A DNA stretch of 64,000 nt from Epiperipatus broadwayi (GCA_028023455.1 JAQFVV010013085.1:62001-126000); one strand, 5' to 3'. Positions 19,330 to 33,182 are shown, counted from the first letter of the stretch. Numbers and translations: made by a program. Notes: generated by a model not told the origin, from the sequence alone.

Positions 19330-21325
19330 TAAGATGGCACAGAAGAGAGATTTTCCAGGTGTTGGAGTAATACAAGAGTAAGGCTGTTATTTAATGGAAA
19401 GGATAAAGATAATAGAAAGTTAAACAATTATAGACCGATAATGGTAAAGTCAGTGCTATATAAAGTTTTCTCATATATGGTGGCTGGAAGGGTTGTAAAA
19501 TGGATGGAAGAAAATAATATTGTGGGAGAAATGCAAGGAGGTTTTCGATCAGATAGGCATATAGGAGACCGTTTATTTGTAGTTACACAACTATGGATAT
19601 GAGTGGGAATACAGGTAGACAGTTATATATGGTTTTTATAGATATAGAGAAGGCATATGATAGAATAAATAGAAATAGATTATGGACAAATTTAGTAAAT
19701 TTGGGAATGGATGGAGCTTTAGTAGATATTATTAAGAAATTATATGAAAATAATTACTATACGTATCACTTAAGGAATATAGAATCAGTTAAAGTTCAAA
19801 ATGGGATGGAACTAAGGCAATTGTATTTTCTGTCATCTATTTTGGTTTTTTTGTATTGAAGAAGAGCAATAGAAAGAGTAGAAAGAGGGGTAGAGATATT
19901 ATTAATAGGTGGGAAGGAATTATATAAATTGCCAAGTCTTTTATTTGTGGATGTTTTCTTGTGTGCAGAAAAAATGGAAGATATGAAAGTTATGCTGAGG
20001 ACATGCACAAAGTTGGGTAAAGACATGGGGATTAAATTTAGTGAAGAAAAATCAAATGTAATGATGATTAATACTGGAGAAAGAGAAGACAAAGAATTTT
20101 TACTGGGGAATATAAAGTTAAGAGTGGTGAATAGATATAACTATTTGGAAATCATCTTAAGTAATCAGATAAATTGCTTGGAGGAATAAGATAAAAAATT
20201 GATAAATGAAGCAAAGAAAAGAAAGGGATTGATAAAGAAATTAACAGTGCTCTCATATAATAAATATCATGTAGCTAGAATTGTATGGAAGGGAGTGGCA
20301 GTGGCAGGATTAACATATGGTAATGATACATTATGTGTTAATAAAGAGGTATTAGATTTCTTAGAAAAAGTACAAAGAGAAGTATAAGTACAAAGAGAAG
20401 TATGAAGACATGCATTAGATGCAGAAGTGTGGACAGCAAAGGAGGCAATTCAAGGAAAAATGGGATGGTCAAGTTTTTATATGAAAGATGCAAAAAGCAA
20501 AATGAAAATGTTCAGTAGATTGCAGTTTATGGTTAATAAAAAAATAGCCAAAATATATTTAATTGGGTTTTGAATAAAGGGCAGGCAACAATATGGGTGA
20601 GAAAGGTAATGTGTTATGCAGAAGATTTAGATAAAGAATTTATGTCATTATACTTATACAAAATGTGGGATGATTGTGTTAGAAGAATTGTTGACTGTTA
20701 TAGTGTTAAGGAATGGGATAGAAGAATAGATGCATTAGTAAAGAATAGGGAGTTAGAGAGATGGAGAGCTAGTATGGAGAGTAAAAAGAGTTTAAATATT
20801 TATAAAAGTAAACCAAATCTTGGGAGTGAGTTAATTTATGATAATAGCAAGGAAAGTAGTTTACTGTTTAAGGTTCAAACGGGATCTTTAGAAACAAGGG
20901 AATATATACATAAATAGAAATAATATGGGTGATTTAGTCTGCAAGTTGGATAAGAAAGGTATAGAAAATAATAGGCATTTGTTAATTGAATGTAAAAGTC
21001 TAAAAGCAGAAAGGGTACAATTAATGAAGTTGTGGAAAAATATATATGAACAAAGTGATTATATTGAAAGTGCCTTATTGGTTTTTATGCTGGGTTTGGG
21101 AAAAGATAAGGGTTTTTTTTAGATATAAAGACCAAGTAGTTGACAAAGATTATGTTGTGGAAATAGGATGGAGCAGGATAGAGAAGAATATGAGAAAGTT
21201 TGGGGTGGGGAATAGAAAGGAAAGTCAAAATGGCTAACAGTTTTGTCTTAGCATAGTTGCTGAGGGATTCTTGACTTCGTATAAGAAGTCACAGTGCATC
21301 GCATCACATCATGACACATCAATAA
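19330..21325 (+). pseudogene. LINE reverse transcriptase, tick-type family, copy 1
   Basis: Nearly the whole reverse-transcriptase and C-terminal part of a non-LTR element, broken by several stops and frameshifts. In order: NYRPIMVKSVLYKVFS, then MQGGFRSDR (fingers), FIDIEKAYDRINR (motif A, with catalytic D), a damaged motif B (NGMELRQLY), LLFVDVFLCAEKMEDM at the YADD position (now FVDV, catalytic pair lost), GIKFSEEKSNVM, then VWKGVAVAGLTYGNDTLC, EVLDFLEKVQREV and AKEAIQGKMGWSSFY. The last three are the signature C-terminal region of LINEs I know from ticks and other arthropods. The 3' end has a CATCA-rich tail (gcatcacatca near 21300). The endonuclease part is missing, so the copy is 5'-truncated and dead. 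Confidence 0.8.
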
Positions 21326-21862
21326 ACAAAGTGAAAAGAGTTTAAATATATATATAGAAGTAAACAGAACATGGTTGCAAGTTAATTTATGATACTAGCA
21401 AAAAAAATAGTTTAATATTTAAGGCTTGAACAGGATTGTTAGCAACAAGGAAATATATACATAAATGGGGAAATATGGGTGATTTAGTCTGCAAGTTATA
21501 TAAGAAAAGCATGGAAAATATTAGGCATCTATTAATTGAATGTAAATGCTTACAAGCAGAAAAATGCAAGTAATGGAGTTGTTGAAGAATAAATATAAAC
21601 AAAGCATTTATACATAAAGTAGGTTCTTAGTTTTTATGCTGGGTTTAGAAAAAAATGGCGATTTAGATATAAAGGCCATAGAATGTACAAAGATATTGTT
21701 GTGGAAATGGGATGGAGCAGGATAGAGAAGAATATGGGCAAAACTTAGGATAGGGAATAGAGAGGGAAGGTAAGGTAACTAACAGGTTTCTCTGGACATA
21801 GTGGCTGAGAGATTCCTGATTCTGAGACAGAAGAAGCCATAGTGCATCACATCACATCAAGT
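21326..21862 (+). pseudogene. Same LINE family, 3'-end copy 2
   Basis: Repeats the last 540 bp of the preceding copy (from about 20785) with many changes: AGTTAATTTATGATA, then ATATATACATAAATGGGG, then GGTGATTTAGTCTGCAAG, ending in the same CATCACATCA tail. It starts right after the tail of copy 1, so two 5'-truncated insertions lie head to tail. Confidence 0.75.
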
Positions 21863-22079
21863 GAGATGAATGAAAAGCCACTTTTAGATGAGTGATCAGT
21901 CTCTCTTTGTAAAAAGATACTCAATACATTTGGAGAACATTGACTTTTCTTGAAACTAAAATATAAATTTATATATAATTTAGTATGTTTATTTTTCTAA
22001 AATTAAATAAAATATTTATTTTTTGATAAGTGTATGTTAAAAAATTGCAAATGGCTTCTTATTGCTTGGCAGTTCATAA

Positions 22080-22320
22080 GAAGTTCATACAAGTGCCAGA
22101 ACTGTGAGACTCAGAATTGATCCTGGGATCTCCCAATTCCATGTTGGATCCTCTACCAACTGTGACAAACTACACAGGATTAAAATGCCTATAGCTTTAT
22201 TGCCTGGGAGTTTATAAAAAGTTTGAGTGCCAAACCTGAAAGCACCAGAATTGATCTTGGGACTTCCTGATCCCAAGTCAGACACTCTACCTACTGTGTC
22301 AAACCTTTCAGGATTTATTA
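22080..22320 (-). mobile_element. Two tandem tRNA-derived SINE heads
   Basis: On the minus strand, GTTGGTAGAGGATCC (A-box) and CCAGGATCAATTC (B-box) at 22085-22180 are repeated as GTAGGTAGAGTGTCTGAC and AAGATCAATTC at 22212-22312. Both keep tRNA-like spacing. It is a different SINE family from S. Confidence 0.65.
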
Positions 22321-22835
22321 TTTCCATTTAGGTTTTATTTGAATAAATTTGATTTTTAACAGAAAATTAGTCAACAGAAAATTTACTAACACCCAACAGG
22401 AAGTATTTAGTGCTGCCCACTGTCAAATAAAAAGCTCTCTATCATGAACATTGCTATTATTCTTTTTTTTTGTAATTGTAAGTTAAATTTTAAACTTCAC
22501 AAAATATTTCTGTTATTTGAACATATTTTTTATTTTATTTTATATTATTTATAAAATTCTGAAATTTTTAAAATTAAAATAGTATTGTTAATGGATAATA
22601 GTTTTTTTTGTTAAAATATATTTTTTAAGTATGAAGGCTATTTTATTTTGATAATTTATTTCCATTATTTTGTTTATTTGGCAAAGCTGATATATGATTT
22701 TTAGAAGTAATGTTGTTTTTTAAAGTTGTGCTTTTAATAAAATTTGTGAAAAAAATAAAAAGTTAATGGTATTTTTTTTTGTTAAAAATAAAAAGCATAA
22801 AAATATTTATTAAATTAAGTATTTGAAACATGCAT
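22321..22835. other. No gene seen
   Basis: Very AT-rich; nothing recognised. Confidence 0.45.
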
Positions 22836-23115
22836 AGTCATCATCATCATCATCATCATCATAAACCATTATCAATCCACTGCAGGATGAAGGTCTCTCC
22901 AAGTTCAATCCATCTCCTCTGATCTTTAGCTTCTCTTCTCCATATCACTCCTGCATACTTTCTTATTTCATCCATCCATCTCACATGTGGTCTCTTTCTG
23001 GATCTTTTAAAATCTCTTGGAATCCAGTTTAAGATTTTAGTTTTCCATCTATTATCATCTCTTCTAGCAATATGTCCAGCCCAACTCCACTTCAGTCTTT
23101 TAATTTTTCAATGAG
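22836..23115 (-). pseudogene. RTE-like LINE C-terminus with (ATG)n tail
   Basis: The minus strand reproduces the C-terminal ORF seen at 9.6 kb (LIEKLK.., WSWAGHI-like, RKRPHVRW, ERPSSCSG) with frameshifts, then a tail of 8-9 ATG triplets (22837-22862 on the plus strand as catcat). The simple-repeat tail directly after the stop marks the 3' end of the element. Confidence 0.75.
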
Positions 23116-24690
23116 GTCAGTTACACCATATTTGTGTGTGTTTACAAATAGGCTGATTGTGAAATCAGTTTTCATACTTCCCAGAATGCTTCTATATTAA
23201 TTTCATTACCTTTGACAGAGAAGCAAATAAGAATGCAATGCTAACATATCTTTTAAGTTGAGCAGCTAAGAGCATATTTTAATGTAAAATGCAAATCAGC
23301 TTTATGTCTGCATGTTAAGTCAATTTGTTAACTTTTAGCAAATTAATATATTCAGCATATATTAATAAATTATTTTAATTGCTTTCATATAGGCTAGTTT
23401 TTATTTTTCCTAGACTGCACGTAAGAATAATTTATTGAGAATTGGAGAAACATTAATTTTCAGACAAAGTATTGTAATGATTAGATAAAATGGAATTTTT
23501 TTGTATGCATATTTTAATGAAGATTGTTAAGATATTATAAATATATATATATATTGTAGCATTAATAAACCAAAACTATATATATTTAAATTTAATATTT
23601 TTAACAGATTAATATAGGTGTATATTATTTAATAAATGACAATGCCATTTTTTAATATAAACAGCCAAGATATTTTAAAGTGCAGTAACCAATCAGAGTA
23701 GTGCTGCAAGCTGAAAGAAATCAATATTAAATTAGTCCAAGCTACCCTGATCAAAAGAAAACTGCTTTTTATCAGTCAATCAAGCTATTATGCTTGAAAG
23801 AATAGCTGGATGTTAGATTCTAGATGCAATGTAGAGCAAGATTTCTTACATCCCAACTAATGTTTACACAAGAAAGAATAAGATCAGAACATCTATTACA
23901 TTTTTTCTAATCTGTCTTTAAAATCTAGTTTTTACTCACTAGTTGTATCTTATTTTTTATCTCCTTTTCCTCTGTGTGACACTCTCTTTTTACTCTTGTT
24001 CTAATTTCTACATTGTCTCTTTTTAACTAGGCCATCTAGAGTACTCATTAATTATGCTGCTAAAAAGTTATTTTTTAATAAATTAGTTTAATTCATGATA
24101 TTGAAAAATATGTTTAAATTAATTTAATCTAATATTAATTAGCCTAATCTTAATGCTAATAATATTTTTAAATTTAAACATGGGCATACTTATTTGTTTA
24201 TATATTCTTTAAGAGGCATATAAATAATATTAACAGCTCACAGAAACTAGTTCCTAACTGTCAGTCAAATAAATAAGATCATTTTTTGTGTAATCCAAGA
24301 ATTTATATAAAGGACAAGTTCAATGTTACATTAAATTAGCCTAATTTAATACTAACAAGACAGAATTACTAAATATACATTTTAATAATCTTGTCAATGT
24401 CTGCCAATTTTGACAATATGTGATTTTAGAAAATATATTGAATGAATACACTGAGAGTAAAGTGTTGTATTCGTTGTGAAAAATAAACAGCGATTTTACT
24501 AGAGACAATTTACTCCAGAAGTTTTCGATTTATTTTATTGAAAGTAAAAATAATTATAATGGAAAATAATTATAATTAAAAACAAGTTGTGGGATTATTT
24601 TTATTAGAGATAAAAATATCTAATTAAAGTAAGAACAATAAAACTGATTTGGAACACACGCGATTAAGTTTTCGGAATGTAGCAGATAAG
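23116..24690. other. No gene seen
   Basis: AT-rich sequence; possible old repeat pieces near 23.15-23.26 and 23.68-23.75 kb, not classifiable by eye. Confidence 0.4.
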
Positions 24691-24714
24691 ACTTAACAAA
24701 AGAACTCGGAGAGA

Positions 24715-24863
24715 TATATAAACTGCTAGAGAAAAACATCGGGCACTTGTTACAGTCTTGTTAACAGAAGTGGATACTTAAAGCTATTACATAAAGATCT
24801 TTTCAAAAGCTGAATAAATAATGCTAACATCTACATAGAGATTCTGTCTTAAAAAAGGTGAGT
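24715..24863 (+). promoter_or_regulatory. Possible TATA promoter and first-exon splice donor
   Basis: TATATAAA (24715-24722) is followed 30-36 nt later by an initiator-like ACAGTC (24752) and about 105 nt further by AAG|GTGAGT (donor at 24858), a strong 5' splice site. The arrangement fits a short untranslated first exon. In AT-rich DNA such matches also arise by chance, and no coding exon downstream was recognised. Confidence 0.25.
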
Positions 24864-27639
24864 CAATTTTAATGCAGTGTTATTTATATATGTAACAAAT
24901 AAAATGTCATTCTTGTAATTATTGTTGTCTAAACTTTTGTCATGTAAGTTCATGGATTTCAGGCAAAGTGAAATCATCTGTTGTTTGGTCTTTCTACATG
25001 AGATTTTGCAATATGCTAATATTATTTATATAACTGTTGGATAAATATTCACCCCCAAAATATTTACAAAATATTTAGCTTAGTAAATATTCTAATATTG
25101 TACATTAATAAAAATGTTGGTCATTCACAAGATTAAAACACCAAACATCATATGATCACCATTCTTTATGTTTACACAAGCTGTTTGCACACAGGCAAAA
25201 CTCTTTATATAGTAGCTCCACTCAGTGCAAGCCAGAGTAATCAATGGATACATCATGATTTTATCTTGGGAATATTAAGTTGAACCAATTCCAATGCAAC
25301 ATTGTTTGAGAATAAAATTTCATATTTGCAATTATCATAAGTTCATGGACTCAGGCAAAATGGGATTCATTTTGTTTGTTTAGGACCCAAATTATGTGAG
25401 ATGATCTTTACTCTCAATATATTTATATAAAATATTAAAATAATTATAGCATTCTATATTTAAATAAATAACCAACATTAAATTACAAATGCACAACAAA
25501 TGGTTCTACTTCCAAGGCAGACTGCTCAAGTATAAAATAAGATAAACATAAAATAAATAAACACTATTCTATCTTCCCATAATCTCAATTCACATTCCAG
25601 TTATCTTTAATATCAAAAAAGGTAATTGGGATGTGAATTAAAGATAATTAAAATATGAGTTAGAAATAGGGAAATGTAGGATAGTATGGCAACTTTCTGA
25701 TTTGCCTAACATGATTAATTTTTTTTTTTAGTAAATCTTTTAGTTTGTTTCGATGATCACAATTTGTCTGGAAACGTGTTCTATAATTATACCTTTTATT
25801 CAATACTTCCCAATGATATTTCTAATCCATACATGTAAATTCATTAAATTTTTGAACAAATATACTATTATAATTTTTAAATCGCAAAAATATGACCCTT
25901 GTTTAAAAAGAGCGAGTTGAAATTGGCCTGTCAGTTGTAAAAGATACTCACCCTTGATGATTAGTAAGTAAATTCATTAATTTTTTTGATCAAATATAGT
26001 AGGCTAATTTTAAAATCAATAATTTTGTGTGGCCCACCAATGAGGTATAAATATTTAAATGTCCATTGTCAAACAAAAGATTCCCCATATCTGGCCCACA
26101 AGATTACTATAATAGAATTAATCCAACTTAAGAAGACTGCTTGCAAGGAAACTATTGGTAATAGATTTATAAATTAATTCTAGCTAGTGATTTAACCTAC
26201 GAATTGCACTCTGTTGTCATTTTTGTATGCAGTTTTCTGTCATTCTCAAACTGCAATGTTTACTGGTATTTTGCCGATTTTATGATTATTTTATTGAGAA
26301 AATCATACTGAATGATGCTGCCATCTTTAGAATTTATTTACCACTAATAAACCAATAATATTTAAAATCAATTATATAATAATGATGTAAGCATTGCCTT
26401 TCAAGGTACTGATTGGTTTTTTCTTTTATTATCCACCAGAGTTTACCTACCAATAAATTTTAACAGTTCAATTTTTCATTTTGATTTTTTAAGTGAATCT
26501 TTTTTGACACATTAATGATTTTTTTTACAAACTATGTGTGAAATATAAATTATTTTAGAAAAAAAATTCAGATTTTAGTAAAAAATGTTTACTTTTACAT
26601 GAGGACAAATTGACAAAGAAAGATCAACAATGTACAGCTTCAATTTATAATTGGATAACAAACATACATTTCATGTTTACTGTTATAGATTATTTTCATA
26701 AATTATAAATAAAAAATTATTTTTAAAAACTTTCATTCACTTGAATAATCTAATGAATTATTAATTTGTATTTTAGAAACTAAACTAAAACAAATATAAT
26801 TTTAAAAGATAAATATATTTTTACTGCTGATTCTGTAATTGGCAAATCAAAAGTTTAGATCTTTAATTGAATCTTCCAATATGGATTTCAAACTATTAAA
26901 GAGTTAATTGTAAATTGACTTGTTTATGGTACTGACTAGTATTTAATTTGTTAGCATTTGATTTTACTTCAACAAAAAGTTCCAACAAAATAACTATTAC
27001 AGATTAATAAGAAAGCTTGTTTTCTTGGCAATATCAAAAGCTAAAAGTTATCTCTGTTTATATGGATACAATCTTCTCATTTCTATTCTTTATTATAATA
27101 ATAATCCATGAAAATATTTAATTCAATGTAATATATAAATATATATTTGCTAAGAGATTTACTAATTTATTCTTGAACAAATGAAGCAGAAAAATTAAAT
27201 TCTTTTGTAAGTGCAGTAATCAAATTATATATTTTGGATGATAATACTGAATATAAAAATATTTTATCAGATGATATTTAACAATCTTTGCTTTTTCAGC
27301 TCATCTCTGAAGACATTTTCTCATTATTTATGCTATTTCAGAACTTTAAGATTTGGCTATAGATTAAGTTAAAAAAATGAAAACTTGTTTGGATGCTCTC
27401 AAGAAGTAGTTTCTTTTCACTAACTCTACCACAATACAACTTCAATATGCCATGATGGAAGTTTATGAAGCTTAGACTTATCAAAAACATACTTTGACTA
27501 ATGTATAATTGAGACTTTAAATAAGCAAACTCAGAGGAATCTTTTTATGGATTTTTTTAAAACTAGATTAAATGTTAATTGTTAATGAAGTAGTGTATGC
27601 TTCTATTAGGGAGAAAAAAAACAAAAAATATATTTTTTA
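24864..27639. other. No gene seen
   Basis: AT-rich DNA. A lone arm-like piece of the 8.1-kb foldback is at 25.22-25.26 kb. No coding exon could be supported. Confidence 0.4.
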
Positions 27640-28480
27640 GATGGACATGTCAAAATGTGTACATAGAGGTTTGAAGTCTTTTCTGACAGAAATAAAGATT
27701 GCATCATATTGTAATCATAGTTTTTATTTTTACAATCAGCAAATCAACTATCATTAACGATAATGAGATATTATTACTTGATTGGATTAGTTATTGCTTA
27801 ATACATACTTTTCATAAAAACAATAAGATTTGAGAAATCAAATTTTTAGAAATATATCAGTTAAAATATATTAGTGAAAAAGAAATTCACTAACTACAAA
27901 TCTTATTCTATCAGTAATAGTGGATTATTTAATGGTAGATTTCTTTTATACATCATATCGTTATTCTTACCATATGAATCTAATAAGCACTAGGATGATA
28001 AACATACCATAATATCAGACACAAATTTCATATAATGTTCTAAATCTACCATCTTTATTTAAGTCTAGGATTATTCAAGGAGAACCATACATTTTTTTCT
28101 GTATAAAAAGTTAATTGATTTGAGGCTATTCAATTTTTTAATCTGAAGAATCTCTATTAATGTATTCTTTACATTTAAATTCAATCCACACTGATTTTTA
28201 GGCAAAAATAGCTTCAAATAATGCATAGTATCATTTAAGTCAATGACCTTATTACAAATTGAGACTAATATGATTGATAAAGTAGATGTTTCTATTAAAA
28301 ATAAAAGTTATTGTAGTACATATGTAAAAATGTGTCCATAGAAATATGATATCCTTTTGTCATCTGTTATAATTGTAGTTTTTGTTTTTACAATCAGCAC
28401 ATCAAAATTTATTTGGTCTGTCACTAATAGAAAATGTTCATTTACTACCCAGTACTTGAAGGTGCTATCTGAAACAAAAA
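27640..28480 (+). repeat. Pair of diverged direct repeats
   Basis: The block near 27650-27760 (AAATGTGTACATAGA ... TTTTTACAATCAGCAAATCAA) recurs near 28325-28410 (AAATGTGTCCATAGA ... TTTTTACAATCAGCACATCAA). Old duplication or two copies of one unknown repeat. Confidence 0.5.
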
Positions 28481-29949
28481 TCTTAAGCTTTTTTGTAATC
28501 TGAAATTTTTTTTGCAAAATTTATCTTACTTAATTTCAAACACCAGATTATAGATATGACAAGAAGAATATTATAGCCACTATTTCTCAAAGCCCTTAGT
28601 AAATGTACCTGCAAAACCAGAAAATCATTTATTTACTACATATCAAAAGGGACCTGTAGTTGTCCCATGTGATTTATATAATCTAATCTTACTTTTCTTA
28701 CTTAGGATCAGACATCATTCTGTTTTAAAAATATTAATATCTAACTAATACATCTTCAGCATGAACATTAAAGCAAAGTTTAAAACAAAAATTGTTATCA
28801 AAAAGTCAAAACTCATAAATTGAAAAGGTTTATGCCTTGAAATAGTTTATATTTTACTCATAACTTATTGAGTGACATGTTAAAATAAGAAAATGGTATA
28901 TTGTTTGGGTCACCCTAAGTTTGAGCAGAGAAAGTGATTGATTAAGCTTTGGTTAGTAAACCTTAGACTTTAAAGTCTGCCACTCCACAACTGTCCTGAA
29001 ACCCAAAATCCAATAATCATGTTAATTGTATGGAAAGATTATTATTATTTTTTTTATAAATGATTTTCAAATGCTTTTATTTGCTTATTAATAAGACGGA
29101 TTATATAATATAGCTTAAATAAAAACAAAAAAATGTCCAAATTTAAAGATTAGATAATTAGGAGAGTTCATTCACGTATCAGACATTTGTTTCTCTGATG
29201 TATCCAATCGTATTAGTTTATTTGTAATGAAAGCGTCGCATTACTCAAAACGTAGTCTTTATATTAAAAATCAAGACGAATTATGTTTAACAGCAGATTA
29301 AAAAAACTAAAATAATTTACACTGCGATGACTTTCTATAGAGCATATCTTTTATGAGACTACCATCGAATAATTCTAAATACAAGAAAGATGTATGTAGA
29401 ATGTTAATATGGAATTAGAGTTTGATTTTATAGCATGTTCATAATCCTAGAGTCTTGTATTATTAATAAAACAAGATTTATGGTTAAGAAGCTATTTGTC
29501 ACTATATACAATAAAATTATAAGTTCTTTAACCCACTATTATAATAGATAACAATTCCTAGAATATTTTTGGCTTCATAAAAAAGTTTATATCAGATACA
29601 TAAAAAGTAGTAATATGGTAAAATCAAGCAATAATATCAAATCCTCATCGGTGATAGTTTAGAAAATGGTTTATTAGACTTTCAATATATTTTTATTCTT
29701 CAATTAAAAGCCCTACAAAAGAACTTATATTGTAGGTTTGAATTTTATATGTTATTGAAACATGAACGACTAACTAAATTAAAATCACTTTTGCTCTTAA
29801 AAAGTATTTTTTTCTACATTAATAAATAAATATAAAGCTATTTTTAATTAAACTTAGTTTATAAATTTCAATATACATATCTTTATATAAAAAAGAAAAA
29901 CATGCCTATGTATTAAAAAAAAGTTTTGTTATATATATATCTTACTAAT
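28481..29949. other. No gene seen
   Basis: AT-rich DNA without recognised content. Confidence 0.4.
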
Positions 29950-30345
29950 CCTTATATATGTTTGTGGGATTTGAATGCTTAACAGAAGAGCTCTGCAAAA
30001 ATTTCAGACCATATAACAAAGCGCAAAATGTATGTTGAGATAACAAAGAGAGATGAAAAGTGAAATATGTGATGAGAGAACAAGCCAGTAACATTGAGAT
30101 CTCTGAAAATATTAAGATGAAATAAAATTGGAATGGTATATTACTAGATGACAGTAGATAGTCAGTTTGAAGTATTAAACTGGATCCCAAAAAACTTAAA
30201 AAGATTTTAAAAACGCCCACACATAACATGGCTGAAAAATATGAAAATCTGATGGAGTGATATAAAGATGGAAATATCAGAGAAACTCAAGTTAATGTGG
30301 AGAGACTTCATCCTAAAGTGACTTGATAATGGTTAAAAGTCATGT
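29950..30345 (+). pseudogene. RTE-like LINE 3' relic
   Basis: Degraded copy of the RTE C-terminal region: nucleotide similarity to the copies at 9.6 and 39.2 kb over ATACTGGATCCCAAAA, then ACATAACATGGCTG and AGAGACTTCATCCTAAAGTG, with many stops. A SINE head follows within 10 bp. Confidence 0.65.
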
Positions 30346-30349
30346 TAAA

Positions 30350-30432
30350 TTTGTGAAAGCACCTCATGGTACAGAAGTATCACATTCACCTGCTGTGCCT
30401 ATGAACCAGGGTTCAAACCTGAAACAAGTAAA
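30350..30432 (+). mobile_element. tRNA-derived SINE
   Basis: A-box-like ATGGTACAGAAGTATCAC and B-box CAGGGTTCAAACCTG with correct spacing. Sequence differs from family S, so it is a separate SINE. Confidence 0.6.
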
Positions 30433-31249
30433 ATGATTTTAAGAGTCCTAATGTAGGTAGCTCACAACCAACTCAGACAATATTTAAGATTGGTCAGTAA
30501 ATGAATATCTAATTACCTTTACCTAGAGAATAAAAGCAAAATAAAAAAACACCTAAAGTCTCACCACTTGGCAAGTGACAAGCCTAGCGAGTTCTCCCTT
30601 CTTTTTCACTGTTTTTCGTTGAGAGACTGTTGGAAAATTGTCCTGCATTGAGCTACTTATATAAAAAAGGCTGTTTATTTTTTTTATGTACATAATTTGT
30701 AAAACAAATCTTACCTATATATATACAACAATTACTTAGAACTTAATAATAGTAAACAATTTAATAAAAATGGAAGTTTTTTTTTTCCATCGTAACAATA
30801 TAAATGCCATATGTTCGAATCCTTTTCAAAATAAGGGGAAATAATTTTGACGTGCCCTTTATATTAAACATGGTTAATATAAAATATTTTTCACGCCTTG
30901 CTAATAATCTTTTGCGATTACAGATTTATTATAGTTGTAAAAAGACTTAAAACCTTACTCTTGTTCAAATTTTAGTAATTTTATTGCTGAAAAGCTTTTT
31001 TCTTGTTGACAGATAAAATATCGCTAGGAAAAGTAATTTATGGAATATTTTAAAAATTGTAGGGCATTCGCAATTGTGCTAAAACTAAATGTTAAGTCAT
31101 TTGTGTTAAAGAATTTTTTAATTAACTGCGATTTACTTTATTATCAAAAATGCTCATGTTAATACCATGCGAGCTTAAAAAATTATTTAATCTTGACAAA
31201 AAGATTGCTCATTATATCTATACTTCATTTATATACTCAATTATTCTAG
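30433..31249. other. No gene seen
   Basis: AT-rich DNA without recognised content. Confidence 0.4.
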
Positions 31250-31600
31250 CACGTGTGCGTATGCGGCGCAACTGTTCCCAAAAGTTATAAAGTGTTCTAA
31301 AATAGATAACTAAAAACAAATGAGCATGCCTTCACAATCATAGCTTGCTATTACATTTAATGATATGCAAATATGCTAATTCCATTTCTTCGATAAAGCA
31401 TAGCACGTGTCCTTCCTATTTATGGCGTCTTTGTCTCGTGAGATGAAGAAGGCCTCTTTGATTTTTCTTTTAAGGCCATGTCTCTCTTTGAGGCAATCTA
31501 TTTAGCATAGTGAAATTATTATTAATATAATTAGCTGCCTTCAAGGCGTTGTCGATTTTTGTCAATTATATGAGTAGTAATTTATCTTAATAACGTATCA
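31250..31600. other. Unique, CpG-richer stretch; possible conserved non-coding DNA
   Basis: Higher G+C and more CpG than its surroundings, no repeat copy noticed elsewhere in the window. It contains an octamer-type ATGCAAAT (31365 region, in atatgcaaatatgc) and two CACGTG E-boxes (gcacgtgtg near 31250 and gcacgtgtcc near 31405). Such a block could be a regulatory element, but that is inference from composition only. Confidence 0.25.
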
Positions 31601-32109
31601 TACATACCCTGTGTGTTTAATTTAATTGTAAAATAGCAAACTCTAAAAGTTCAAAATTTCTGAAACAATTCTATTATAAAATGAAATAAAAGCTTGGTCA
31701 GTGAAATACAGCTGTCGTTTTCAATTGATTATTTGGATGCTGCAATGACACTTGGCTCCTAGAGAAACAAAGCATCTGTCAAGTATTTCAAAACATGCAA
31801 AAATATATTTATTGTTATGATAAAGTTCATTTGTCTTACTGCTGGCCAACTCCTTCTTTAACCATCAATAAACAAAAGTCATGGTTTTGAATTGTAAATA
31901 AAAGTTCAAGGACAATCTCATTGAATTCATTTTTTTGCTTCTCATGATAATTCAAAAGGCTTCACCAGGATCAAGGTTTCAAAGCAGCTATATTATATAT
32001 ATATATTGAGTCCAAGTTTTATAACCATAGATAGTCACATTTAGATTAAATATGATTAGTTTTATCGAATAAAGAATATAATACTAAGACACCCTAACTA
32101 AATCTAAAA

Positions 32110-32780
32110 AAAAAGTAGTTAGAAGTATATTAAGTACTTATAAGTTTTCAAGTAAACCAAGATGGCGTCCCATATTTTTGATAAATGTACAGTTTTGGGG
32201 TGGAGCTACAGAAGATGTGTTAGTAGTTAAAATTAAAATAAAATTCATTAAGAAGCTTTATTTCAATTTTTTTATACTTATATTATAACAAAGGAAAGAG
32301 ATTCTCTTAGCTTTGTCGTATTTTGGTGCAATTCAGCATTTCTTTTTGACAGCAGTTTTTTTGGTAAATTGTCATAATGATAAAAATTTTTGACCTTCTC
32401 TCACAGAAAGTGATGCAGTGGACTATTTCAAAAAATACAGAATCCTGCCCTCCCGAAAAGTGTGCATTAAAGGTCACAATACTGCTCACATGAATAAAGT
32501 GTAAATTATATGTATATTTTTGTTTTTCTGTCAATAAGTTAAACCAAAGGGAAAAACCCCCCCAAGTAAACTGTAAATATTGTAATTAATTTTCCCACAA
32601 TGATTTCTATTTTTAAAATAACTAATGAAAATAAAATGCAAATATTTAATATGGCATCAATCATTTTTTATTGTAAACATTTTTTGGGGCCCCAAAACTA
32701 TAGATTTATCAAAAATATAGGCTACCATCTTGGTTTACTTAAAAACTCACAAGTACATTATATTCTAAACAAAGAAATAG
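32110..32780. mobile_element. MITE-like element with about 85-bp terminal inverted repeats
   Basis: Left end TCAAGTAAACCAAGATGGCG ... TTTTTGATAAATGTACAGTTTTGGGG (to about 32205) matches the reverse complement of 32685-32775 (CCCCAAAACTATAGATTTATC ... CATCTTGGTTTACTT). About 480 bp of non-coding DNA between. No transposase. Confidence 0.75.
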
Positions 32781-33182
32781 ACCATTCCATTGCAGCTATA
32801 ATAATGAGACTGTGTGATCAAAGTTCCATGTTAACTTCATTGCAATTATTAAAGCCTTCTAAGAACTGTATATTAACATTATTTCATTTTATTTATTATT
32901 CCAGGTAATAAAGATACTTTCTTATACCAGTTTTTGTATAAGTTAATGTTTGATCTAGATAAACAGTTATTGTATGCATATATATTTATAGGGTTCATAT
33001 CAATGTAGAAATAAAATTGCCAGTAAAAATGCAAATGAAAAGCAAATCAAATCACAACATTTAAAATCTCTAAATGATTTAACTCCATTTTTATAATTTT
33101 CTATATTTTTGCAAAATAGTTCTATAATTCTAAACAGACTGTAATCAACCACTACACATGTGCTGTACTGTCCTATTAAATC

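Noticed and set aside
26000-26180. 63-codon plus-strand frame as a host exon
   Set aside because: No recognisable domain and no splice sites that convincingly bound it.
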